Assembly (NCBI GenBank): GCA_949130495.1
Contig: CASBWL010000040.1
Span: 2,594,674 to 2,658,673, forward strand
DNA length: 64,000 nucleotides
DNA from: Sambucus nigra
Lineage: Eukaryota; Streptophyta; Magnoliopsida; Dipsacales; Adoxaceae
Direction: 5' to 3'
Shown one piece after another: positions 1 through 11,676 of the stretch; position 1 is the first letter of the stretch, and the number at the start of each line of letters is the position of its first letter. A program made the translations under genes and the position numbers. A model generated the notes under the pieces. That model was not told the origin of the DNA and did no database searches. It saw only the letters and a program-made list of their open reading frames with translations.

Positions 1-2089
1 CACTCTCATGTCACTAAAGACGGCATACAACACGGTGCTGTCACTATCACAAGTTATTAGTGCTATATAATTAATGAGCTATCGCTCTCCGCTCTACAAC
101 AAGGCAATATACCTTGAATCACATCAGCAAAACATCCTTGTTCCCCCAATATTAAAATAGTAAGACAACATACTCACTGAAGTCTATGAGATAATGTAAC
201 ATACATGTACGCTCAACCATCTTTCAGGTGATGCCTCGCCGAAACCATATTTTTAAACTGGATATATCAAGTACGATAGTCTTATCACACAATTTACTAC
301 CGTTAGATCCCTCTGCATGTTGTAACCATACAATATAATAATGATTTTTTCTACTATCATAACAATCAAAGGATCACGAATCATTACGCGATACCATATA
401 AAAAAATTTCTTATTGCTCACACCTGCTCCTCTTCGTAAGTGGCACAAAAGTCTTGCTACCAAACGGTAGTCATATACATAATAAGGATGTTATCGCTAG
501 CGTAACTACTACCAGCTATACACTCGAATCCATAGTGTTGACCATTCACACATGTTATGACAAGCTCATGTTATTAAATCTATCATTTTCTCATAAGGAT
601 GGAATAAATCTTCATCAGATTATCCTGATCATAGGGTCCCCTCACGTGCGTTTCGTGACCCATAATTATATATCATTATTAAACCTTTCGAATTCCATTC
701 ATTAGTTCTACCCTTTCTCGTTGTGGGTAAATTATTCTGTTCTGCGGCTTACATGCCTCACATTGATATGTTGTCCCCATATCTCTAGGCCTCAATTATG
801 TCCTTACTGGCCTTCCTTTCATTCCCTGGGCCCCATCGACCCTAAAATGCGGTATACTATAATCGTTGAGGACTACACTGGTCCTTCCCGGACCCACTAC
901 TCTAGGGTCATTAAATCCTGGGCCCAATTCTTTTTACTCGAATTCTACACAGGATATCTTACTTCTCCAATTGTTACGCCTTACCGACATAATTTGACAT
1001 TCCCATTATTATCAATTCCACCTCTTATGTGGACGCATTCAATACTGGTAACCCCTCTCTCTACAAATAGGGATATTTCCCTTTCCCTGGTCCTACTGGA
1101 ACTTTTTTGGGGATCTCCTTCTCTCGCATCTGGCAGTCTTAACTCCCAGTTTTCATTTTCGTTGTTCCTTTGGCTCTACTGGACATATGGAACACGTGGT
1201 CGACCTCGCTGGTCTTGGCTGAATCCATCACTACTATTTTGAAATGTAACCATATCCGTTTAGATAGTCTTCCCCAATAAGTATACCTTCTGGTGGTGTT
1301 TCACTAACTTGTTGAATTCAATCTTGCCCTTAGACTAGGTATCGCAACTCTACTGGCTCCCTTTCTTCTGGGGCATTGACGTATTCTCATAAACGCACAA
1401 TTTTGATGACTTTAGTCACGCCTCCCATTCACGCCTGGGCATTCCATTCACGAGTCCTTTTTTTTTCTTCTTTAACTTGCGAACTCTTTTTGTCTACAGT
1501 AACCCCTACTTCGGTTATGAAGTTCCCTTGTCAAGTAAGCTTATTTTCTCACGGTCGGTCCCTACCTGACCTACTTGTGATAAGTTTGAAATATCTTCCA
1601 TATCTCCATTTAACCAGTATATGGAAACTTACACGGTCAACCCACACCCAATATCTCGATGTGATTGACTATTCTTACTCTTAATACTGCTTCTCTGAGC
1701 TAGAAAAAATTTCGTCTGAAATTTAAATTATGAGTGTCACTTTACTCTACCTTACACTATTGCCTTTGGATTAGCTCCCTCCATTGGCCTATCACACTTA
1801 GATAATACTATTGGTGACTTCTATCATGATCACCGTTCCCCTAATGCTTCACAGCTTTCAATTGTTTCCCTCCTCCTGCAGTCCTGCTAACGGCCTTTGC
1901 TGGTCGTCCAAATTGTGCAGTGCACGAAATCCAATCAAACTCATATATGAATTGGAGTCACTAAACTTAATCGCAGCAGAGCATAAATCGTATATGCAAT
2001 GGAATACAAGAATCCTATAATAAGTCTCTATATTAAAGAACGCTAAGCTAAAACGTAAGAAGCCGTACAGATCCTAAAGGACACTAGAA
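1..2089 (-). mobile_element. Decayed internal region of a minus-strand Ty3/gypsy element
   Basis: This stretch follows, on the minus strand, an LTR (4992 to 2110) and a primer-binding site (2107 to 2090), so by position it should be the leader and gag region of a gypsy-type retrotransposon that continues off the left edge. I see no long minus-strand frame and no recognisable zinc knuckle or protease. Frames in both directions are broken every few dozen codons. The plus-strand frame at 721-1242 shows no recognisable domain and is probably chance. The call rests on position alone; the stretch could also be a non-coding internal region of a non-autonomous element. Confidence 0.5.
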
Positions 2090-2107
2090 CCTGATGTCCT
2101 GATACCA
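2090..2107 (-). promoter_or_regulatory. Primer-binding site (initiator-Met tRNA type)
   Basis: Read on the minus strand, two bases after the LTR end (2110) comes TGGTATCAGGACATCAGG. Its first nine bases match the TGGTATCAG core of plant LTR elements primed by initiator methionine tRNA; the rest has drifted. Its place fixes the orientation: the LTR at 2110-4992 is the 5' LTR of a minus-strand element whose body lies to the left. Confidence 0.7.
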
Positions 2108-3048
2108 CCTGTGACACCCCGCCCAATTAAATATCAGGTGATCAGTCCTTTATAAAATTTAAAACAGAATATTTGGTTGGTCCATTCTTAGCATCACTGT
2201 CGAAAACATAATAACTTTATTAACCACCTAATAATTAATTAAGTTTGTGTCAAAATATTTTCCTTTTTCAATTTTCCAACAGATCATTCATTTATGAAAC
2301 CTAAGAATTGAAATTTAATCGATTCACCACATAACTCAATAATATAAATACTAAATCTGAATCACATACTGAAATAAATAAGATTGGATAAATTATTCCA
2401 GTTCAAAACTTTAAAAAAAGGACAATAGTAAAAATAAATCCAACTGAACTGAAGGGAAAGTAAACTGAATACAATCTCTGATAAAATGTCTAAAGGAATG
2501 GGCAACACATGCCCTAAATGGAAAGTCTATATAGAACTGAGTGAAATGATAGAGGCGTATAAGGCAAAGACCTACAGCTTCCACAACAGCTGCAGCACGC
2601 CAAGAAATCCAAATCTCTGAGTCTGATGTCCCTGTGGCTGGGCACCTAATATAATACATATATATAGCAAAAGAGAAAAGAGATGCAAGAAACGGGTCAG
2701 AGCCCGAGGTGTAAAAATTATTTGTTTTAGCAAGTATTTAAAATTTGCAATAAAGCAAGTATCAAATGCATGTTAGTTCGAACTGTCACATAAGATTCTC
2801 ACCTCTCAGCTAATGTGCACACCTAACGTACAACTAATTCACCCTAGCCATCTGTACCACTTCTAACTAGGTAAAGACTTATGCTCCACATGGTAGTGAC
2901 TCGTGATTCCCAGCTTCCACATTATTAATATCATCATTTATTAATTCGGTTAAGTGTTATCACACTAAGTTAAGTATTCACAACTTACGTTACTTAAGAT
3001 TGTACTATCTTAAGAACCTACAGTTATCTCATAGTAGGAATAACACAA

Positions 3049-3051
<3 letters not shown>

Positions 3052-3088
<37 letters not shown>
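3052..3088. repeat. (TA)n microsatellite
   Basis: Uninterrupted TA dinucleotides inside the minus-strand LTR. The homologous plus-strand LTR has only a short TATATATATG there (22892-22901), so the tract has grown or shrunk since the two LTRs diverged. Confidence 0.95.
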
Positions 3089-3091
<3 letters not shown>

Positions 3092-3764
3092 CCACTATAA
3101 TATACTTATACTAATACAGCACCCCAAGGCTAAACCTGTAGTGCGTTGCATACTCTGCTATCATGTCTCGGTACATCTCGTACTCCAATAAGGACTATCG
3201 GCTCTAAAATCTCCCACGAACCATATACACAAATCACACATAGTGGAGGCGAACATAGTTCACATACCTATGGGTCACCCACATACCTACGCTCCCATAG
3301 TCAGCTGACTTATCAACTCACAAATAAGTCTTCACAATCCTATGTCCTGAGATACAAGTCAAATATCCCCCCGAAGGTCACCCAGGATAAGACTGTCTCT
3401 ACACAACCTCTCATGATAGCAAGCAGCTAGGTATGTCATACACATAATATTAAGCACGTAATAGGTATCCACACATCCTATTCAAATTCAGTAGGTATAC
3501 ACCCAACCCAAATTTATTTTTCCCACTTAATGACATCTCTCTCATTATTTTTTTATTATAGGTATTTCAAGTATTCTCTCTCTCAAAATCTCCACAATTT
3601 ATCCACCTTCATAATTGTTCAATTCACTACACTTGCACATTCCCAAAAATTTTGCTCTATTCTGGGATCATCAAATACTGTCTTTCCTCATTCAATTTGG
3701 CTATTTACTTAATTAGGGGTAAAATAGGAATTTTACTAAAATTCAGAATGTTGCTTGAACTAGA

Positions 3765-3870
3765 AAGGTCTGTCGCTCAAAAGACTGCCACATGTCGTTC
3801 GAACGACTTCACGCGAGATCCTTATATCGCGCGAACGACCTACGCGGGACATCTCGCGAGACTATCTGTC
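3765..3870. repeat. CG-rich palindromic block inside the LTR
   Basis: The block holds CGTTCGAACG, CGCGCGAACGA and TCTCGCGAGA, short palindromes rich in CpG within otherwise AT-rich DNA. In the related LTR at 20476-23445 the equivalent place, about 1.7-1.9 kb from the LTR end, holds a different run of GATCGATC motifs (21565-21650). Position and style agree but the motifs differ. Confidence 0.6.
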
Positions 3871-5369
3871 TTGTTTTCTTCCCCAAAATTTCAGCATTTT
3901 CCCACCATTTTCACCTCTAAAACCTCTATTTTTCAATCCCAAATGCCCAAAGAACAAATCCAATTGATGCTCTAATATATATAGATGAATTCTAACAAAC
4001 TAGAATCATTAAATCCTCACCATATATCAATTAATTTCGAAATCCCCAAATTAAACTAATAAAACCCGAGTTCTTCCAATTTCAATTCAAGAACCATTTT
4101 AACCTAGATTTATTCTTCGCATAAGTTCATCAAAACGTGCTTTCTATTCTACATACATGAAGGGTTCAATATAATTAATCTCAGATTCAAATCATACGTC
4201 CTAAATCTCTAATTTTCATCACTTTTATGAACAATACATGTTTATAACATCCCTATACTAACATGAATATGGTTATTGCTAAAGAAAAGCAAGTAATAAA
4301 CACTTGCCTGATTATGAAGGTTTGATTCGTCTTTTTAAACTGGTATAGATGCGTTCTCCTCGTTTCAATCTACGCGTTGATGGTGTTTTTGGTGAAGGAT
4401 GACTAAGTTTGGCCTTAGAACATGTATAAACCTTTTCTCCTTCTTCCTCTGGGACTCTTTCTTTTCTTTAAGAGATGAAACCCTAACTGTGACTACGTAA
4501 GGGGTAATAAGGCTTCCTAATTTTCGTCCATTAATTAACCCCAAAAATAGAATTTATCAAAACACCCTCTCGGGATGCCGGTTAGGCCTAAAATTGCCCC
4601 GGGACCCAAACTAAACACCCGGATATACTATTCTGACTATCTCGACCCTTTCGAACTCAACAGCGCACTCTAAATGACAATACGAGTTACTAAAAATAAA
4701 TTCTTTTCTTATTTCAATTAATTAGTCCCGACACAACTGACACGCGCGTCCGTCTTAAATGACCAAATGTCGCATTTCTCATTCCCGACAATTTATCAAA
4801 TTCAGTAATTCCATATTACTTATTCACTCAATAATATTCAATCATTAAGTATTAAAGCTAGCACACTAATTATTATCTATCTATTTTAATCTGGATTAAT
4901 TAACAATTAAATCTCACATTTTAATTTAATTAATCCAACAATAATTATAAATCACATAATTATTTAAATGCTTAAAAATACGGGGTGTTACACCAGTTCT
5001 CGTTATCATCCACGTGAAGACCAAACTATGGATAGTAATGAGCTACACCAATCTGAATAGATCTCACAACTCATGGAAGCCTATAAACAATGTCTTTGAC
5101 AATAGGAGGAGACTACACACCACTAGCAAGAGGGGAATGCTTGTATCTAAAATTGCCTAGAAAAGATGAACCATGAACTCTTCGAGGACAAAAACAAACA
5201 TCACGAGATATATCATAACCCTAATCCTCTTGAGAGTAAAGCTCGTAGTTGAGGAAGGTTCTCATGGTAAGATTAGGACCACCCTGGCCAAAGGGACTCG
5301 CTTGAAATATGAGATCACCACAGCCGTCGACGTGACAAGAAGAACCTCCGTAACCTAATTCGAACAGGG

Positions 5370-6340
5370 ATGGACAACCATCCTTCTCACCTAGGGTACA
5401 TATTCAATAAGGAACTACCCAGAAGGGCCCTCATTGGCCAGATAAAATCTCCTTTCACAAGGTCTATCAAGGACTTTGAGCCTCCCAAGAAGTTCATCAC
5501 TGCTAGATTTAAGATTTATAATGGGGAAATTGATCTTAATGACCATGTTCTTCATTATCATCAAGTGATGACCCTCTACAATAATAATGAGACTCTCATG
5601 TGTCGTATCTTCCCTTCTAGTCCGGGGGACATTACCCAAAAGTGGTTTGATAAATTACCACATCGGTCTATCACGAGCTTTAAATAGCTCGTAGAGCCCT
5701 TCAAAATGAGTTTATCACCAGCAACGCTCGTCGAAAAAGGATGGAATTCATCCTTAAAATGAAAAATAAGCCCCAAGAAACCTTACGTGAATATGTTCGA
5801 TGCCATTGGGAAACCTACAATAAGGTGGGATACTATTTTTAATAAGTAAAATTCGCCTTATTTAAGATCGACCTACCGAAAAGCTCTATGCTGCACCAAT
5901 CCCTTACCAATAAAGAAGCTATTATTATAAATGATTTGATGCATGGGATCAAGAAGTACGCTAAGGTTGAAAATGTAGTAGAAGGAACATAACAGTATAA
6001 TGGTTGGCCCAATACGACTAAGAATGGAGATAAATGGAACACCCCAAAGAAGGGGTAAGAAGTAGAATAATGAATCCAAGCGTGCCAAAAAGTCATATCC
6101 TAAAAAGGCCCATCGCGCCATCAATGCTATTTTTTAAATAGACAAACTACAAGATCCTTAACAAAATTAAGGATCAGAAGTACTTCTAGTGGTTGAGGAA
6201 GATGGAAGGGGACCCATCAAAGAGAAATAATCCTGAGATGTTCCAACTATAAGGAGAGTGGGCACAAGATGAAGATATGTAACGTGATCAAGTCGCATCT
6301 AGAAGGGATGGCTCGGGCAAGTCATCTAGCCGACTATATG
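5370..6340 (+). pseudogene. Tat1 gag remnant
   Basis: The open part (5370-5687, 105 codons) carries a plant Retrotrans_gag pattern: a PFT motif near residue 28, PPKKFITARFKIYNGEIDL around residues 39-57, then DHV, CRIFP and WFDKLPHRSI. The domain continues after a stop at about 5685 in another frame to about 5830 (an ETLREYV motif near 5780). A zinc-knuckle-like C-x5-GH-x4-C segment (CSNYKESGHKMKIC) lies near 6235-6280, followed by KSHLEG, the usual place of the Tat gag knuckle. The structural protein would package element RNA. Stops and frameshifts make it non-functional. A minus-strand frame of 74 codons at 5415-5639 is a shadow. Confidence 0.75.
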
Positions 6341-7469
6341 GAGAGAGAAAAGGTAAAGGCAATCGTTGAGCGTGACTAAAAGTCGAACAATGTCCTAGAT
6401 GATAATGAGATGGGAAATGAGTTCAGACTTATTATGGGGCCTCAAGATCTAATTAGATCTAAGGCAATGTTGTAAGGATGGAGTTAAAAAAGGGTATTGC
6501 GATTATGAAACTTTCTAGATCGATCCTCCTAAAATCATAGTTAAAAAAAGCCTCCAATCAGAAGAAATTGAATATACCAAGCATATCGTCTAGATCAAAG
6601 AAGATATAGATGGAGTCAGAAGTCCACAACATAATGCACAATCACTCGTAAAATCGTGAACTAGTATGTGGACAATCTATTAGGGGAGTTCATAAGAAGT
6701 CATGTATCTCAAGTTGTTCAATTGAATCAACCTGAATATAGAAGACATGAAAGAAGTGATCATACCTCCGTTAGGCTTCGCGTGATGAATGATGACGGCC
6801 TTTGGAAATGTCGTGCTCCCAGTATGAACTGGAAGAATATCAAATTGATAGAGTTTTAGGTCGTGGACATTGATTCTCCATACAATGCAATTCTAGGGCG
6901 AGGATAGATCCGCATAACGATGTGATCCCATCCACTTACCATCATAAACCACCCAAATGCATTACCAATCGGGGGTAATGGAGATTCATGGGAATCAGGT
7001 TGCCTAACAGCAATCCTTTATCAGTGTTATAATACATAAGTAGAAGAAGAAGAAGAAGAAGAAGAAGAAGAAGAAGAAGAAGAAGAAGAAGAAGAAGAAG
7101 AAGAAGAAGAAGAAGAAGAAGAAGAAGAAGAAGAAGAAGGTGGAATATACGAAGGGAGATACCCCCTCTAAATATCAACTAAAATATAAGAGATAGAGGT
7201 AGACGACACAGGGGTAGCCCCGTAGATAGAGTCTTGAAACAACTAAAAGAGGTCATATTCGATGACTCCCACCCAAAAAAGAAGTTTTTAATTGGCAGTT
7301 ATCTCATCGAAAATAGAAGAGATGGTTTATTTCCTTAAAAAAGAACCATGATGTGTTCGTTTGGCAGTCGTATGATACGCATGGCATTGACCCTGAAGTA
7401 ATGTGCTACTGATTCATGTGGACCCAACATTCCCACCTATTACACATAATGCACAATTTATAGCCCCAA
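6341..7469 (+). pseudogene. Tat1 protease region and protease-RT linker
   Basis: Only the end of the aspartic protease is readable. Around 6855-6905, with interruptions, comes a VVDIDSPYNAILGRG stretch, the typical C-terminal part of a gypsy protease, followed by homology to the linker that leads to RT. The active-site D[ST]G cannot be found in frame. The linker is interrupted by a 98-bp GAA run (7042-7139). I support this by order (between gag and RT) and that one motif only. Confidence 0.5.
7042..7139. repeat. (GAA)n microsatellite
   Basis: About 32 perfect GAA/AGA triplets in the protease-RT linker of Tat1. It creates the artificial poly-leucine frame on the opposite strand and would have encoded a charged Lys/Glu run on the plus strand. 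Confidence 0.95.
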
Positions 7470-8180
7470 AAAAGGCGAGGGCATTGGATGACAAATGGGA
7501 AAACTTCTTGAGGCAAGGTCCATCATAGAAGTTCAATTCCCTAATGGCTCTCAAATTAGGTCGTGGTCAGAAAGAGTAATGGTAAGTTAAGAAGTTATAT
7601 AAACTTCACTGACCTGAACAAGCGTATCCCAACGAAACGTTCCCATATGAAAAATTGACCAGTCGGTCGATGCCACAGCCATCCATGAGCAGATGAGATT
7701 TTTAGACGATTAATACGGCTTTCACCAAACCCCTATGTTCAGTCCTGATTATAGAAGACATCTTTAATTACTACTCTTAGCCTCTAATGCTACATAGTCA
7801 TGGTGTTTGGAATAAATAATGATGGGGCGACTTAGCAATGACTAATCACTAATATATTTAATCATCATCTAGGAGACACTATGAAAGTATATATAAATTA
7901 CATACTCGTGAAAAGCAAATAGAACGGCGATCATATGTCAAATCTGGCAAAGATATTTGAGGTCCTAAAATACTACCAAATGAAGCTCAATGCAACCAAG
8001 TGTTCTTTTGGAGTCTAGTCTGGCATGTTTTTAGGAAACCTAGTCACCTAGAGGTTAATCAAAGTGAATCCCGACCATATTGAAGAGATAAAAACCATCC
8101 ATTTTCCTAAAACTGTTAGGGACATTCAAAAGTTGGTTGGGTAGTGGCGACACTCAATTGCTTCATCTTCAAATCCTCTA
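7470..8180 (+). pseudogene. Tat1 reverse transcriptase remnant
   Basis: Recognisable pieces in three frames: VVVRKSNGK and FTDLNKR (7560-7625), then VMVFG (about 7800), then LGDTMKVYINYILVKSK (7868-7920), then KLNATKCSFGV and DIQKLVG (7985-8140). In active gypsy enzymes the catalytic motif is YIDD; here it reads YINY, so two catalytic aspartates are lost. Stops occur about every 15-30 codons. The same motifs occur on the minus strand in Tat2 (38.8-39.5 kb), which is better preserved and confirms the reading. Confidence 0.75.
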
Positions 8181-8199
8181 AAAAATGCCAACCTTTCTT

Positions 8200-8960
8200 T
8201 TAGCTGTTGAGAAAGGATAAGAACGAGGTATGGAATGATAAATTTAAGACCATTACTCACAGTCCTAAATTTGGGTGATCCAGTCTATATGTATATCTCA
8301 ATGAGCAACCATGATGTCATCCTTGATATGCAAGAAGGAGGGGCACTAGTTCGTAATCTATTAAATCGACAAGACATTTTTGAAAACTTAAAAATGTTAT
8401 ATTCCACTAGAAAATCTAGCCTGTTCATTACTTATTTCTTTATGCAAGTTAAAGTACTACATCGAAGCAGACTTCATTATAGTCATAACCTTATTTCCAT
8501 TAAACGTGGTACTTTTAAAGGATGAATTTTCAAATGGTTGGTGGGACTACAGAGTTTTGATATGCATTATCAACCCATAACTTTTATCCAAGAACAGGTT
8601 TGATAAACTTTGTCATTGAATTTGATGAAGGACCCCAACTATGAAGTGGAACTCGTCGATCAAGTGACCACCTAAGAGTCAGAAAAATATGATAAATGGA
8701 CCCTCTATGTGGATGAATCATATAATTAGAAATGGGAATGAGTTGGAATTTTCTTGGTGACCTCAGATAAGACTATCCTAGAGCATGGAATACAACTTGG
8801 CTTTGAGGAGTCTAACAATAAAGTGGAATAGGATTCTTTCATCGGTGAATTAAAGAAATCTCTATCCCTAGGCGCTAGTCACCTTGATGTCAACTGTGGC
8901 TCGAGGCTTATATCTAATCAAATGTTATGAGATTACAATGTCAGGGATGAACGCATATCA
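8200..8960 (+). pseudogene. Tat1 RT tether and RNase H remnant
   Basis: The open stretch 8235-8525 contains GDPVYMYISMSNHDV and YSTRKSSL, matching the RT-RNase H tether of gypsy elements. Downstream, KWTLYVDES near 8695 carries the first RNase H aspartate, and GIQLGFEESNNKVE near 8785-8830 aligns with the RNase H segment seen in Tat2 at 38.0-38.2 kb. Several in-frame stops interrupt it. The domain would have degraded RNA in RNA:DNA hybrids during reverse transcription. Confidence 0.65.
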
Positions 8961-9008
8961 TCCTACCTAGCTGAGCATCTTAAAGCAATAAAATTCTTGT
9001 TATACACT

Positions 9009-9010
<2 letters not shown>

Positions 9011-9061
<51 letters not shown>
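9011..9061. repeat. (TA)n microsatellite
   Basis: About 25 TA units separating the RNase H and integrase remnants of Tat1. Confidence 0.95.
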
Positions 9062-9063
<2 letters not shown>

Positions 9064-9479
9064 CTCTTAACTGAATGGACCTAATCACCACATACTTATG
9101 GGAAGACACATTGCCTATCTATAAGAAATAAGACTATCAAATAAGAGTCAAGGATGCTCGTTCTATTTATTCCCTAATGGGAAACTCTATAGCATATCCT
9201 TTACGAAGCCATATTTGCAATATGTATATCCCAGTGACGTTGACTAAGTTTTTTATAATATACACAAAAGAATTTGTAAAATCCATGTTGATGGAAAATC
9301 CGTTGCCTCCCGAGCTATAAAAGGACATTTGTGTCCCTACATACATAAGGACATCGTCTCCTACGTAAAAAGTGAATGAAGTGACAAACATTCTCACCAA
9401 TGCTCCACTAGCTAACCAACACCTTAGGACCTTAACTAGCCTACATACTCTTTGTAATAAGGATTAGACATTCTAGTCC

Positions 9480-10260
9480 CACTACTTACAACACATCGAA
9501 ATTAAAAATAGCTCCTAGTTGGTACGAACTATTTCACCAAGTGGATTGAGGGAGAACCTTTGCCAAACATCAGAGACATAGACATGATCAATTTCATTTG
9601 TAGATATATTATAACTCATTTCAGTGTGATGAGAATGCTTATCATCGATAATTGCACACAATTTGAGAGCGACCCATTTTAAGAATTCTATGATAGCCAC
9701 AATATCAAAAACTACTGCAATTCAATGGCTTACCCTCAGAGCAACAGGCATGTTAAGGCCTCCCATAAAATCTTCCTCAACAAAATGAACAAAACGATAT
9801 AAATAGCAAAAGGTCTATGGGTAGATGATCTTCCCCACATCCTCTGGGCATACCGAATAACTCTCAAGAGGTCGACAGGGGAACAGAGATAATAATATCG
9901 ATACAAGTTGGTATATTAACCATAAGAACAATCATATCCTATCAGAATGTGAATGATGAGATCAGTATAACTGAGCTCGACCTAGCCGACAAGAGAAGGG
10001 AACAAGATTTGATCACACTATCATTCTACCAATAATAGTTTGTGAAGAAGAAAAATAAGGGCAATAATCCGAAGAAGTTTCAAGGCAAGGACTATGTGAT
10101 AAGGAAGGTCATTGTTAGTGTGAAGAATATTTTAGACGATAAGCTAGGGATAAACTGGGAAGGACCATTCAGGGTCATCAGAGAACACTTGGAAATAATG
10201 GAGGGCGGGGAGATACCTAGAACTTGGAATGCATCTAACCTTAAGAAATATTATTTTTAA
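9480..10260 (+). pseudogene. Tat1 integrase remnant
   Basis: Core motifs are visible near 9515-9680: YFTKWIEGEPLPNI, RYIITHFSV and IIDNCTQFES; the last corresponds to the ITDNGTQF motif with the second catalytic Asp retained. They continue as MAYPQSNRHVKASHK (9727-9775), the region of the catalytic Glu. The C-terminal part is open at 10042-10260, ending GPFRVIREHLEI... PRTWNASNLKKYYF, the usual end of Tat integrases just before the stop. The middle is broken by stops. It would have joined element cDNA to the chromosome. Confidence 0.75.
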
Positions 10261-11676
10261 TCTTTTTCACAAGTTTAAGTTTTTAATATATGTGTTTGGC
10301 TAATACAACTAGCTTTTTGTATTGGTCACAATGTTAATGAAATCTCATCTTGTTTATGTTCGATCCAATAATTTCTTTGTTATGCTATTGATGATATTAC
10401 ACTTAGTCATAATATTAAGGTTACATGTTTCATTACTAATAACACACAACCATCATGAATTGCCCAGGACACATAAAGAGTTAAGAGGGATCCCTAAGCA
10501 CTAGTAAGCCTACCAACATTGGTGAAATAAAATATTGAATGGGTGCATGGCTCGGAGACCATGTGAATTCTCTCCATTACTTAGTGTTAGGCCTAAAGTA
10601 GTGTGACGATAAAATCCTAAAAGGTAATACCAAACAAACTCATGATCGACATAGATTAAAATGGGAGAATGTAAACATGAAATAAAAAATAATTCAAATT
10701 CATTCAAAATATTCACTAATTACAAGGTCGATCATGGTCAGCCAAATAATAATCATTCATCAATCATAAGATTGAGGATAAAACATAATTATCTTAGGCG
10801 ATTCACCTGCTCGACTATAGCCGTTTACCGACCAAAATATGGATTGGGATGGAACTCATCATCTGTATTGTGATCAATGAGGTAGTTCTTCATGAGTTTC
10901 ATGGGTATCGCATCAGTTGGCATCCATGATTCCTCACCCCCAATAGGTCCAAAGGGGAATCCACCTAGTACCAGTACAAAATCTAAGAATCCCTGGGGAA
11001 TTCGCAGACTACTAAGGAATTTATTAAGTCGTTCTTGTAAGCCACTTACGTGGCCTCATATAAATACAATGAGGAATACATACAACCCTCGTCATAACCA
11101 GCAACCCAGACTACACGAGACCCATTTCTGAATTATACCTCAGTCTTATGATCTTCTGGTGCAGTCCATATTTAATTATCTCATTCCATTTAAAGGATTA
11201 TTAGGCCTTATTGATCCCCTCTCTTAGCGATACATTCTTAGTCTATCAAATATGTTCTATGTTTCGGATCTCCCCTATCTCTCCCTAAAGGATAGAAATT
11301 TATTTTGTATGATCGTCATAACCACTTATCATTTTCTACAACGCCTAGCGAGAAATTGTGAAGGTTGTTGAAGCTTGCTGAGAGGCATCACTTCCAAGAA
11401 TGAAGTCAAGATTTTCATTTTCTTGTGCGACTGTCATAAGGTCCAAGCTATTATCACACTGCAAGGATGATATGAGTAAATTTAAAAATCTAAAGCATTC
11501 ATCAACACAAGGCATATACAAGAAAGTATAAAGTAGTAGCCAAACATAAAATAATGAAGCCACAAGTGATTTATCATTTTATTCAAAAAAGATAACGCAA
11601 GTCCTTATAAGGAGTACAAAAGATTATAAGAGATAAGTAATCCAAAAAATAAAAAAAAGATACTACTTTAAACTAC
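10261..11676. other. Tat1 spacer between integrase and accessory ORF
   Basis: About 1.4 kb after the integrase stop with no recognisable domain on either strand; the short frames at 10661-10873 and 10892-11131 match nothing I know. By comparison with Tat2 (35275-36225) this is the non-coding spacer between the sense pol and the 3' end of the antisense accessory ORF. Confidence 0.5.

Larger units (their letters stand above)
2110..4992 (-). mobile_element. 2.88-kb 5' LTR of minus-strand gypsy element
   Basis: On the minus strand the block begins TGTAACACCCC at 4992 and ends TGTCACA at 2110, the TG...CA form of an LTR. Its terminal ~90 bases are clearly homologous to the end of the plus-strand LTR at 20476-23445 (shared GATCAG, TTCTTAGC and CACTGTCGA stretches), so both belong to one family with LTRs near 2.9 kb. 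The length and the TGTRAYACCCC start suit large plant gypsy elements such as Tekay-type chromoviruses, but with no domain visible the lineage is inference. The LTR contains a TA microsatellite and a block of CG-rich palindromes at 3765-3870. It abuts the gag region of a Tat-type element at 4993, implying insertion into that element. Confidence 0.8.

Noticed and set aside
721..1242. 173-codon plus-strand frame
   Set aside because: No domain, sits in an element that reads on the minus strand, and neighbouring frames are equally open by chance.
6942..7178. Poly-leucine protein on the minus strand
   Set aside because: Artefact of the GAA microsatellite.
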